Positions 20,815-29,897 of a stretch of DNA of 64,000 nucleotides are shown here, one piece after another; the first letter of the stretch is position 1; each line of letters opens with the position of its first letter. The notes under the pieces are model-generated. The model searched no databases and had not been told where the DNA came from. It saw only the letters and a list, made by a program, of their open reading frames with translations. Location of the stretch: NCBI GenBank assembly GCA_021820525.1, contig JAKADM010000001.1, positions 124,001-188,000 of the forward strand, in the 5' to 3' direction. Both the position numbers and the translations under genes were made by a program. Source of the DNA: Thermoplasmata archaeon. GTDB taxonomy: Archaea; Thermoplasmatota; Thermoplasmata; Thermoplasmatales; Thermoplasmataceae.

Positions 20815-21219
20815 ATGTATAAGGAAACAAATCCAAAGCCCTTTCGGGCTATAATATCCTATGCCGTAGGTATTATTTTTCTTTACTTATCAGTATTTCT
20901 ATCTTTCAGAATAAAATACACCGGTACTTTCATTTCAGCAATGTCACTAATATTTCCACTGGTATTTGCCATTGTCTGCTTTGCCATATCTGTTCTTTTT
21001 ATTTTTACAAAGACCTATCCGTGGTTTTTCAGAACCGGAATTATGAGTCTTGTTTCAGGTTTAACCATGTTAATCTTTGGAATAATATCACTCAATCTGA
21101 AGGTCAGTTTAATCATCTGGGGCGGTTCGGTTGGTATAGGTGTACTGTTTATCCTCGCTGCAATAGTGAGGTTGCTTATCCAGGGTGGTTTGAGTGCATA
21201 CAGAAAAGCAAAGAATTAG
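20815..21219 (+). CDS. hypothetical four-TM membrane protein (island cargo)
   Basis: 134 aa, four hydrophobic segments. Confidence 0.55.
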   Translation: MYKETNPKPFRAIISYAVGIIFLYLSVFLSFRIKYTGTFISAMSLIFPLVFAIVCFAISVLFIFTKTYPWFFRTGIMSLVSGLTMLIFGIISLNLKVSLIIWGGSVGIGVLFILAAIVRLLIQGGLSAYRKAKN

Positions 21220-21412
21220 AGGAGTATTTCCTTTGGCCCTTGGAAGTATATTTCTCATCTCAGGTATTGTGGGTCTTTTATGGTTATCCACAGCTTATAA
21301 CATTAAATCTTTTGGAACGGTAATTGCATCGTTATCCATTATTGCAGGAACGTATTTTCTCCTCTATGCCTATTTTGCTTGGAATAACAAAAGGACTGGA
21401 GGATTAGGATAA
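21194..21412 (+). CDS. hypothetical small membrane protein (island cargo)
   Basis: 72 aa, two hydrophobic segments; overlaps the previous ORF. Confidence 0.4.
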   Translation: MHTEKQRIRGVFPLALGSIFLISGIVGLLWLSTAYNIKSFGTVIASLSIIAGTYFLLYAYFAWNNKRTGGLG

Positions 21413-21860
21413 GACGCATGAATCGGTACAGATATCATATCATCCTTGTGACCATTGTATCTTTTGTTGTTCTGATTATCAATGTGATGGCTTCCACTCA
21501 AAGAATGTCACTGATTATCTGGATCTATTTGATCTTACCTATGCAATAGGGAACAGCGCTCATTTTGTTGCACTCTCTATATCGGATAGAGGAGTCTCTC
21601 TTAAGGACAAAGGATAGTATTCCTTTAGAACATTTATCAAATCAAAATGAATTCTATTTTTGATGCTATTCACTGCATTTGACAGTAGACAGGATAATAA
21701 GGTCTAATTATGAACTGGCAGATATTTCCAGATGCCCCTCAAACATTTCATGAAAAGTGATGCACCCTATAATATATAGGAGAAAACTTTATACTATCAG
21801 TAACTATAGATTACCGTTACCATTTCAACTATACAGGTAAAGGAAGAGACCAAGAAGAGA

Positions 21861-22292
21861 TTGCAGTCCATGAAACTGCATACTAGAGAAACCTATGAAG
21901 AAGTAATTGAGAGGTTAATTGAGAATCTCAGCGAGCTTGATGAGAAGACAAGGGCAGAAATTGAAGAAGCCAGAAAAGCGATTGAGACCGGTAAATTTGT
22001 CACACATGAACAGCTGAAAAAAGTATCTTGGCCTCTAATGGAATACAAGGTTGTATGGTCCATTTCTGCGGCTAGAGAACTTAAGAACCTTGACAGATCT
22101 ATTGCAAAGAGAATTTATGAGAAGGTGAATGCCTTATTTCATAACCCAGAACGGTATGTAGAGAAACTCATTCGATATCTCTATTACAGGCTAAGAATTG
22201 GAGATTATAGGGTTATCCTTGACATTGAGCATGAATCTGTTAGAATATTGATCTTGAAAGTGGGTCATGGAAGCACTGTCTATGAACGATAG
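21861..22292 (+). CDS. fused antitoxin / RelE-ParE-type toxin ORF
   Basis: N-term LHTRETYEEVIERLIENLSELDEKTRAEIEEARKAIETGKFVTHEQLKK; C-term MEYKVVWSISAARELKNLDRSIAKRIYEKVNALFHNPERYVEKL..YRLRIGDYRVILDIE. Confidence 0.75.
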   Translation: MQSMKLHTRETYEEVIERLIENLSELDEKTRAEIEEARKAIETGKFVTHEQLKKVSWPLMEYKVVWSISAARELKNLDRSIAKRIYEKVNALFHNPERYVEKLIRYLYYRLRIGDYRVILDIEHESVRILILKVGHGSTVYER

Positions 22293-22314
22293 ATCTTTTA
22301 TTTTGGCATTCGCT

Positions 22315-22345
22315 TAAAACATTAATCAAATCCCGACCTGTCCAA
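22315..22345 (+). repeat. island motif copy 4 (attaatcaaatcccgacctgtcca)
   Basis: near identical to copy 2. Confidence 0.7.
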
Positions 22346-22519
22346 TACCTATTTTGTCTTGATAATTCTCTCTGAAATCTCTTCTTCAGTTCAGGATTTC
22401 TCAACTATCTATTTCAGCACCGTTTCAAGTGTAAATCAGCACCAAAGTAAACTATTCGATTAATTTACTTGCAATAGGTTTCCAACCTAACGTATGTGAC
22501 TTCGGAAAGTAGCACAAGA

Positions 22520-22592
22520 GCCGCCGACGGGATTCGATCCCGCGACCTCGTGCTTACCAAGCACGCGCTCTACCAGGCTGAGCTACGACGGC
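22520..22592 (-). tRNA. tRNA-Thr (GGT)
   Basis: GCCGTCG...CGGCGGC acceptor stem, anticodon arm CGTGC-TTGGTAA-GCACG, T-arm GCGGGATTCGAATCCCGT-type. Confidence 0.95.
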
Positions 22593-22664
22593 AGATAAAG
22601 CAGGAATGTATTAACATTAATAAATCTTACAAAATGTGTCCTTAATTTATTTGGCACTTTAATT

Positions 22665-23633
22665 CTAAAGCACCGATCTGTAGTATCTGATTCCACCAAT
22701 GAGATGGGATTCTGCATATCCCTTGTTTTCCATATATCTCAGGTGGGCTATGGCCTCACCCACTGCAAAATTACGTTCCATCAAATTCATGCTATCCATG
22801 GTTCTACCTCTGCTCCAGTGCATTTTCGTTGCAACCTCATATGCTGTTTTCTTTCCATCTTCCAGTATGCTTCCAATTTCCCTTATTCTTTCATTGTGAT
22901 GGGAAATGATCTGGTCAATCCTTTCATTAATTCCTTCGAAGGGTTCTCCATGGCCCGGAAATGCCTTTTCTTTTCCCATTGCCTTAGTTTTATTTAAACT
23001 CTCTATGTATTCCATGAGCATGTCCTCCTTTTCATCATAATAGCTTATATTTGGTGTAATTCTTTGCAATATGTGGTCTCCAGTAAATATTACTCCGGAG
23101 TTTTTTGGCAGAAAACATGTTGAACCTGGACTGTGGCCTGGGACATGGAAATATTCAATTTCGTTTAAAGTGGACGGCATTTTTTCAAATACTTCAAGAT
23201 CCACATGCTCATAATTATTGAGTTCTGCCGCAATGGGATGATTTTCGCCCATGGCCTCTGTCATATTTCCAGGAACACCCATTTCTGCAAGAAATGTTTT
23301 AGAATACCTTAGAAACCCTGAAATATCATTCTGTATGGATAGCACTTTTTCTCTGTCTCTTGAATTTATGTAAACAGGAATTCCATATTTTTCCTGAACT
23401 GATTTTGCACCTCCTATATGGTCAATGTGCATGTGTGTGAGAATAATCGCATTAATAGATTTAAAATCAAGTCCGTTACTTTCAAGGAATTCCATGGCGG
23501 TCCTGTCCATGCCGGAATCTATCATATAACTGTGATTTCCTGTATTTAATCTGTATACGCTTGCAAATTTAAGGGCCCTTATCCTAATGGGAACATAGTA
23601 GGTCTCAATATTCATTGATGTGTATTGTTTCAT
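22665..23633 (-). CDS. metallo-beta-lactamase-fold hydrolase
   Basis: ILTHMHIDHIGG, FHVPGHSPGSTCF, IFTGDHIL, FPGHGEPF. Confidence 0.92.
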   Translation of the reverse strand: MKQYTSMNIETYYVPIRIRALKFASVYRLNTGNHSYMIDSGMDRTAMEFLESNGLDFKSINAIILTHMHIDHIGGAKSVQEKYGIPVYINSRDREKVLSIQNDISGFLRYSKTFLAEMGVPGNMTEAMGENHPIAAELNNYEHVDLEVFEKMPSTLNEIEYFHVPGHSPGSTCFLPKNSGVIFTGDHILQRITPNISYYDEKEDMLMEYIESLNKTKAMGKEKAFPGHGEPFEGINERIDQIISHHNERIREIGSILEDGKKTAYEVATKMHWSRGRTMDSMNLMERNFAVGEAIAHLRYMENKGYAESHLIGGIRYYRSVL

Positions 23634-23684
23634 TGATTATGCTGTTTTTTCTTTTTCATTTTGCTCAAATAGTAAATTTAATTT

Positions 23685-24902
23685 TCACAGGAATTCCTCA
23701 GGCCTCAGTTTCAGAAAATTTTTAGAAATAAAATATGATGGTACAGGAATTATACATGCAAATATGCCTGCGTAAAGAAGTATGGTTGTTACGGCGATGA
23801 ATGGTGTGAGAAGTGTGAAAATTACAGCCATGAATGGAGCCGATGCGGTGAATACAAGGAACACAATTGCGTCAACCTCTCCTATTATTTCCCTTGGAAT
23901 TACCTTTAAGATTACAGTAAAAGCAGGGACCTCGATGAATGATGTGAATAAGCCTATGAAAAACATTGCGGGTACATCAATCAAAAGGGTTCTGCTTATG
24001 GATATTAAAATGAGCAGAATTCCCATAATAAGGATAGAAAAAAACATTACATCAGCCCTTTCAAGTTTTCTTTCAATTTCTGCTGCTATTATGCCACCCA
24101 CAAGCGTGCCCAGTGGAATTCCGATTTCAAACAGGGTAAAGGAATTTGATCCTTTTTTCAAAATTATGTATATTATGGTTGGACCAAATATCATCAGGGA
24201 AACAAAGAGGCCGTTTAAAAGAAGGGCCAGGAACATAATGGGTACAAGCATTTTGATGGCATGCCTCACCTCTCCCTTCCGTGGTCTTTTTTCCCTGTCC
24301 TTCCTTATTTCAAAAGGTTTCCCGGAAAGTAGACCTATAAGTGTCAGAGATATGAGGACATAAACAAGATATTCTCTTGCGGAAATAAGAATTATTCCTG
24401 CCATTATTATTCCAAGAACGTTTGAAAGCCCTGAACCGAGCTGGTTCAATGCAGATACTGTTGAATTTTTGGAATCGTCCATAATTTCCTTGCTGGATTT
24501 GATGAAAGCATCGAAAAGAATGGCAGTCAGGATTGATGATATAATATCAACAGTATAAATTGTTTCAAGAGTCCTGGAGAATAGAAGTGTCACATAGGCA
24601 AAAAGAAGGAGTATTGTGGATATAAACCCCACGTAGGAACTGTTAAATCTGTCAAGTATAAATCCCTCTGGTAGTGATATTATGACATATCCCAGAAGGG
24701 ATATGGTGGGAACAAGGGTTGAGAGAAATATTGAATCATATTTAACTACAATGACCCACATAAAGTAGAGATTGAAAACGAAGCTGGAAGTTCGGCAAAG
24801 AGTTATACCAAGCCATACCAGATAGAGTCTTTTCTCAGTAACTCCCTTAAAATGCCTCAGAGAATGATCGCTGGTTTTCGGATGTCTCGTGGCCCTTATC
24901 AT
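23685..24902 (-). CDS. MFS-type transporter
   Basis: 405 aa, ~12 TM segments. Confidence 0.75.
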   Translation of the reverse strand: MIRATRHPKTSDHSLRHFKGVTEKRLYLVWLGITLCRTSSFVFNLYFMWVIVVKYDSIFLSTLVPTISLLGYVIISLPEGFILDRFNSSYVGFISTILLLFAYVTLLFSRTLETIYTVDIISSILTAILFDAFIKSSKEIMDDSKNSTVSALNQLGSGLSNVLGIIMAGIILISAREYLVYVLISLTLIGLLSGKPFEIRKDREKRPRKGEVRHAIKMLVPIMFLALLLNGLFVSLMIFGPTIIYIILKKGSNSFTLFEIGIPLGTLVGGIIAAEIERKLERADVMFFSILIMGILLILISISRTLLIDVPAMFFIGLFTSFIEVPAFTVILKVIPREIIGEVDAIVFLVFTASAPFMAVIFTLLTPFIAVTTILLYAGIFACIIPVPSYFISKNFLKLRPEEFL

Positions 24903-25103
24903 AAAATGGCACCTTCCACAGCAAAATTGATATAATTATGCAAAGACATCTCAAAACTCCACAAGGAATCACACTGAAGTGAAAGAAAAACGTTAATGCA
25001 AATAGCCATTATTTTCCAATACTCAATTAATTTATAAATTTTTCAATATGCATTCCCTCAGGACCATTCAACCCTGGATTGAAAATAATCCAGGACTCAA
25101 AAT

Positions 25104-25211
25104 CCCGGCTTCCGGATTCGAACCAGAGACCTGCGGATTACGGCGGTAGTTAGACTATTCAGCCGTATCTCCCTCTACAGTCCGCCGCTCTACCAGCTGA
25201 GCTAAGCCGGG
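25104..25211 (-). tRNA. tRNA-Tyr (GTA) with intron after the anticodon
   Basis: CCCGGCT...AGCCGGG acceptor; GCGGA CTGTA... [~36-nt insert] ...A TCCGC; TGGTTCGAATCC T-arm. Confidence 0.9.
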
Positions 25212-25297
25212 TATGGATGTGTATTGATAAACTCATAAAAATATTTCGCATGTATGCAATCCAATTCCATTATTAGGTATGATTCAATATTTTATGG

Positions 25298-27115
25298 ATG
25301 AATTCCAGAATAAGCATTAAGGATATAGAAAAAAATGGGTATGTCAGTATAAAAAATCATGGACTGGTTTCAAACAACAGGACTGCTGCGCTAATAGCCA
25401 TTAACGGAACCATTGACTGGCTCTGTTTGCCGGATTTTTCATCCGATCCTGTGTTTGACAGTATCCTGGATTCAAAGAAAGGAGGCAGGTTTAAATTTTC
25501 CATACTGAACTTCAATGATCTGGAGGTAGAGCAATATTATGAAAGCGACAATATGATTCTCATAACTGAATTCTTCAGCAATGGAAAGAAGATAATGAAA
25601 ATAACCGATTTCATGCCAGCTACAGAGTATGAAAGCATAAATTTTCCGGAACTTCACAGAATAGTTGAGGCGTCAGAGGATCTGGAAATAGGCATAGAAT
25701 TTAAGCCAACACTGGATTACAAAATATCCCCGCTGAAGAGGATAATGGATTCTAAAAAGATCGTTTTTTTAAAGAATGGCCGCAAGGTAGGTCTTTTCAG
25801 TTCTGCGAATATAAGGGAAGAGAACAATTCATTCAGAACACACTTGGATAAGGGAAGCAAAACATTCTTTATTCTGTCTTATGGAATGAGAAATGAGGAT
25901 GAATACAGTAATTATAAAACAGAACAGAGGTTAATCGAAACAAGGGAATTCTGGAAAAATTTCATCTCATATTCAACATATAATGGTATAATGAGGGACG
26001 AAGCGGTGAGATCAGCGCTAACTCTACGAGCCCTATTCCATGATCCCTCAGGAATGATGGTTGCAGCCCCTACATCAAGCCTTCCTGAGTGCGTGGGCAG
26101 TGAGAGGAATTGGGATTACAGATATTCATGGGTGAGAGATACATCCTACGTGATTCAGGCCCTTTCCATGATGGGCCTGAGGCGGGTTTCAACAAAATAC
26201 CTCTATGATATGATGGACATAATACTCAATGACGGAGAAGAAATAAGGGTCCTTTATGGAGTCAGCAGGGATAGTAAGTTTACGGAGATTGAGATTGATT
26301 ATGAGGGATACCTGGGTTCCAGGCCGGTCAGGCTCGGAAATCTGGCATCAGAGCAGTTCCAGCTAGATGTATATGGCTCATTTATAAATGCCATATATAA
26401 TGTTTCCATAGCAGGGGGAATTGTTAATTCATACATGTGGGACTTTGTAATAGATCTTCTGGACAGGATTGCACACATATGGAAGGTTCCAGATTCAAGC
26501 ATATGGGAATTCAGGACAGAACCAAGGCATTACACATATTCCAAGATTATGTGCTGGCTCGGATACGACAGGGCAATTAGACTTGGCAAATCTCTTAACT
26601 ATGCAGGAGATTATGAAAAATGGCAGAATATTGCAGATGAGATCAAAAGGGACGTACTGGAGAATGGAATAGATATGGAAAATGGCTATTTTGTCCAGTA
26701 CTATGGCGCAAAGGACGTTGATGGGTCTCTCCTAAGGATTCCACTCACAGGGTTTATGGATGTAAATGACCCTCTGTTTCAGAAGACGCTGGAGAAAATT
26801 AAAAAAGATTTGATGTTCGATGACTGCCTTTTCAGAAGATATCTGAATGATGATGGTCTTAAGGGTAAGGACAATGCATTCATCCTCCTCTCTTTCTGGT
26901 ACATTGAAGATATGATTCTTATGGGAAAAACCCAGGATGCAGAAAATTTGCTGAGAAAACTAATGAGAATGGGTAATCACCTTCACCTTTTCAGTGAAGA
27001 GATTGAAATAGGATCTGGTGACTTAATAGGAAATTTTCCACAGGCAATAACCCATCTGGGCATAATAAGATGCATTTACAGGCTAAATCAGGCCAAGAAA
27101 AAAATTAGTGAGTAA
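25298..27115 (+). CDS. GH15 family glucoamylase/trehalase-like hydrolase
   Basis: NGTIDWLCLPDFSSDPVFDSILD, ERNWDYRYSWVRDTSYVIQALSMMG, WEFRTEPRHYTYSKIMCWLGYDRAI. Confidence 0.93.
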   Translation: MNSRISIKDIEKNGYVSIKNHGLVSNNRTAALIAINGTIDWLCLPDFSSDPVFDSILDSKKGGRFKFSILNFNDLEVEQYYESDNMILITEFFSNGKKIMKITDFMPATEYESINFPELHRIVEASEDLEIGIEFKPTLDYKISPLKRIMDSKKIVFLKNGRKVGLFSSANIREENNSFRTHLDKGSKTFFILSYGMRNEDEYSNYKTEQRLIETREFWKNFISYSTYNGIMRDEAVRSALTLRALFHDPSGMMVAAPTSSLPECVGSERNWDYRYSWVRDTSYVIQALSMMGLRRVSTKYLYDMMDIILNDGEEIRVLYGVSRDSKFTEIEIDYEGYLGSRPVRLGNLASEQFQLDVYGSFINAIYNVSIAGGIVNSYMWDFVIDLLDRIAHIWKVPDSSIWEFRTEPRHYTYSKIMCWLGYDRAIRLGKSLNYAGDYEKWQNIADEIKRDVLENGIDMENGYFVQYYGAKDVDGSLLRIPLTGFMDVNDPLFQKTLEKIKKDLMFDDCLFRRYLNDDGLKGKDNAFILLSFWYIEDMILMGKTQDAENLLRKLMRMGNHLHLFSEEIEIGSGDLIGNFPQAITHLGIIRCIYRLNQAKKKISE

Positions 27116-27482
27116 CTGCAAAGTTACTCTTAAAGTTGTTAAGTTCCTTTATGTTTTCCTGTATCTCTTTGATTTTGTCTGTCTGTTCCTGAATAATCTC
27201 CTCGATTATTTCGTCAAAATCCTTGGATAGCCTGTATCCGTGAACTGGTCTGCCCTTTCCCTCTTTTTTCATGTTCCTTTTATTTATCCAGCCCTTTCTC
27301 CTGAGCCATTGCATTGCTATGGAGACTTCTGGCTGCCTTAAACCGGTCTCTCTCTCAATCTCTACGCTTGTGACCTCTTCCTTTCCTCTCGTGTAAACAA
27401 GTGTAAATGCCACACTTCTGGGTATGTTTGAGGTCACCAATATCTTTGCCAGTTTCTGTTCTTCTTCTGTCATTACCATTTC
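27105..27482 (-). CDS. winged-helix transcriptional regulator
   Basis: IPRSVAFTLVYTRGKEEVTSVEIERETGLRQPEVSIAMQWLRRKGWI; ORF to 27554, internal Met starts near MVMTEEEQK likely. Confidence 0.75.
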   Translation of the reverse strand, partial: EMVMTEEEQKLAKILVTSNIPRSVAFTLVYTRGKEEVTSVEIERETGLRQPEVSIAMQWLRRKGWINKRNMKKEGKGRPVHGYRLSKDFDEIIEEIIQEQTDKIKEIQENIKELNNFKSNFAVTH

Positions 27483-27550
27483 GATCGATTCATAATATAA
27501 TTTAAACATATATATTCTTCTAAAAATATGTTTGATATCATGGATTATTC

Positions 27551-27820
27551 TCATTTACTTTTTGAAAGTGCCTCAAGTTTGCTTATGATTGTATAGAGCG
27601 CAGCTCTTCCGTGGGACGGCACATTGGGGTCATTGGATATCTCGTCCAGCATAGATATGGCGGTCGCACACCTGATATCGAGACTTACCTTTTGCTCTTC
27701 CATCTTTGTCTTTGCATCCTGCGCATTTTTTCTAATATTCTTGGGCACTGACGTGTCCTGTGCCATGTCATCTAGCAGGTAAATAACCTCATTATACAGT
27801 TTTGTATCCATACCAATCAC
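27551..27820 (-). CDS. UPF0147 family protein
   Basis: LLDDMAQDTSVPKNIRKNAQDAK, DEISNDPNVPSHGRAALYTIISKLE. Confidence 0.88.
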   Translation of the reverse strand: MIGMDTKLYNEVIYLLDDMAQDTSVPKNIRKNAQDAKTKMEEQKVSLDIRCATAISMLDEISNDPNVPSHGRAALYTIISKLEALSKSK

Positions 27821-28131
27821 TCCACAAAGACTCGGCTGTTTTCTTTCTTAATGCTCACAACCATCATTGTTTTTGAATCTTTGACTCCCTGAACCTTGCT
27901 TAATCTATTCAGGATATATTTCTGGAACTCGCCATAGTCCGGGAACCTTACCTTTATGATTATGTCAAAGTCTCCAGTCACAACAAACACGTCTTCCACG
28001 TGGGTATCAGAAACTATTTCAGCAGCGATATTTTCAACTCTGCTCACGTCAACTCTTACCCCCACGATAGCTGTCACAATCTTTTTGTCGTAATATTTGT
28101 CAAGTTCCACTTCGATATGGCTGTTCTGCAT
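27817..28131 (-). CDS. stand-alone Lrp/AsnC ligand-binding (RAM) domain protein
   Basis: AIVGVRVDVSRVENIAAEIVSDTHVEDVFVVTGDFDIIIKVRFPD; no HTH present. Confidence 0.85.
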   Translation of the reverse strand: MQNSHIEVELDKYYDKKIVTAIVGVRVDVSRVENIAAEIVSDTHVEDVFVVTGDFDIIIKVRFPDYGEFQKYILNRLSKVQGVKDSKTMMVVSIKKENSRVFVE

Positions 28132-28355
28132 TAAGAAAACACCTCAAAAGTCTTTTCCGTATTATTTCAATGCATTTAACATTTACATATCCTTTCATTT
28201 ATAAAGTTTCAATTGATGGATTTCATGCAACGGAATAATTTTTAAAATATTCGGATATTTAATTATGCGATTTAGAAAGGGATGGAAGTCCCAATAATTT
28301 TATTATTGAAATTTTTTGTTCAATTTTTCCCTATTTTTAGTTATTCCAAACCTCT

Positions 28356-29087
28356 TTATTGATTATGGCCTTCACCCTTTTTCTTTAAATATACGTGTTC
28401 TCTTACACTATTTCCATGGCCTTCAATGGACCTTGTTGCCATCTTTATAAATAAACCATGTTCCACAATCCCCGGTATATGGGAAAGCTGCTGTGAAACA
28501 ATCTCAGGATCAGATATGTACCCAAAATCTGCTATGGCTATGAGGTTTCCATTATCTGTTTTGAATTCTCCATTATCTCTCAAGTTAACTTTGGCCCCAA
28601 GATTTTCTATATTGGAGATCGTCTGTTCTGCCAGAAAGGGTAATATCTCAATGGGAAGTTTGAATTTACCAAGCCTTTGAACGTATTTCCCTGAATCAGC
28701 TATAACCACAAATTCCTCACTGTTATGGGCAACAATCTTTTCCCTTGTTAATGCACCTCCACCACCCTTAATCAGATTGCCTTGCGGATCGACTTCATCT
28801 GCACCGTCTATATCTATCATGATTTTTCCTCTGAAGTTATAAGCGATATTTAAACCGAATTCCCTGAGCCGGTTCTCTGTTTCTTTGGATGTGGGAACAA
28901 AATTGGCTTCACCATAATATTCCCTATTCTCTCCAATAAGATCAATAAGAAATTTAACTGTAGAACCGGTCCCAATTCCCACCGTACCTTTACTGGGAAC
29001 AAAACTGAGCGCATATTTAGCTGCGTTTCTCTTCTCTTCTACAACGTCCATGAAACCGTATGCTGATTTTAAATTAAAATAATGCAT
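28356..29087 (-). CDS. rpiA: ribose 5-phosphate isomerase A
   Basis: GIGTGSTVKFLID, DIDGADEVDPQGNLIKGGGGALTREKIVA. Confidence 0.96.
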   Translation of the reverse strand: MHYFNLKSAYGFMDVVEEKRNAAKYALSFVPSKGTVGIGTGSTVKFLIDLIGENREYYGEANFVPTSKETENRLREFGLNIAYNFRGKIMIDIDGADEVDPQGNLIKGGGGALTREKIVAHNSEEFVVIADSGKYVQRLGKFKLPIEILPFLAEQTISNIENLGAKVNLRDNGEFKTDNGNLIAIADFGYISDPEIVSQQLSHIPGIVEHGLFIKMATRSIEGHGNSVREHVYLKKKGEGHNQ

Positions 29088-29095
29088 ATGGGTTC

Positions 29096-29614
29096 ATGGA
29101 TTCAAAACAGAAGATTGAAAAAAGCTGGAAGGAAAGCTACACCATAATGGAAAGGCTTGTCCTGCCACCAGACACAAATGTATTTGATTCTCTTTATGGT
29201 GGCAGGCTTATGGAATGGATCGATAATGTTGCATCCATTGTGGCTTTTAAGCACTGCAGATTGAGAACTGTTACCGGAAGCATAGACAGTATATTTTTCC
29301 TCGCCCCGATCCATCTTGGATACATACTTAAGATGGTGGGAAGAATTAATTATGTTACAAGAACAACAATGGAAATAGAGGTTGATGTGCTTTCCCAGGA
29401 GCCATTCACAGGAAAGAGTAGATTCGCAACGAAAGCATATCTTACATACGTGGCTATTGACCAGGATGGAAGAGCTACTTCTGTGCCAGGATTGCTTCTT
29501 GACGATGAAGATACCAAAAAGAGATTTGAACAGGGTGAACAGAGGAGCCAAAGAAGACATGAGTTGTTGGAATCTGTCAAACTAGAAGCCTCAAAATTCG
29601 ATGATCTACAGTGA
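29096..29614 (+). CDS. acyl-CoA thioesterase (hotdog fold)
   Basis: VLPPDTNVFDSLYGGRLMEWIDNVASIVAFKHC. Confidence 0.9.
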   Translation: MDSKQKIEKSWKESYTIMERLVLPPDTNVFDSLYGGRLMEWIDNVASIVAFKHCRLRTVTGSIDSIFFLAPIHLGYILKMVGRINYVTRTTMEIEVDVLSQEPFTGKSRFATKAYLTYVAIDQDGRATSVPGLLLDDEDTKKRFEQGEQRSQRRHELLESVKLEASKFDDLQ

Positions 29615-29672
29615 GGTTTTTGAAAAAGTCTGTGATAACAGTTATTAATATATATTTCCTTAGGGGATCAGA

Positions 29673-29897
29673 ATGAACGAACTGGAAAGCAAAAAGGAAG
29701 GTAAAAAAGTAATTTCATACATTACTTACCACAATTTAATCGAAGCGATCAGTTTCATATTTTTATTAATAGGCATATTGTTTTATGTTTCATGGTCAAT
29801 CCTCTACAATACATGGGGAGATCCTGGCCTTTATTCCTTCTGTTTGCCAATGGCCATACTGGGTCTGATTGGCATACTTTACTCAAGGGTTAATTGA
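29673..29897 (+). CDS. small two-TM hypothetical protein
   Basis: 74 aa, two hydrophobic segments; convergent with 29879. Confidence 0.45.
   Translation: MNELESKKEGKKVISYITYHNLIEAISFIFLLIGILFYVSWSILYNTWGDPGLYSFCLPMAILGLIGILYSRVN

Larger units (their letters stand above)
16911..22592. mobile_element. small integrated element/genomic island in the tRNA-Thr 3' end
   Basis: Direct repeat of the tRNA 3' half at both ends, integrase relic adjacent to the distal att, TA loci, tnpB remnant inside. Confidence 0.87.

Noticed and set aside
21419-21640. Possible transposase fragment (DLTYAIGNSAHFVALSISDRGVSLKDKG)
   Set aside because: Coding-like but too short to assign to a family with confidence
23782-24363. 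193-aa ORF on the + strand
   Set aside because: Antisense to the MFS gene 23685-24902; sequence is low-complexity reflecting complementary hydrophobic codons
29102-29560. 152-aa ORF on the - strand
   Set aside because: Antisense to a convincing thioesterase gene
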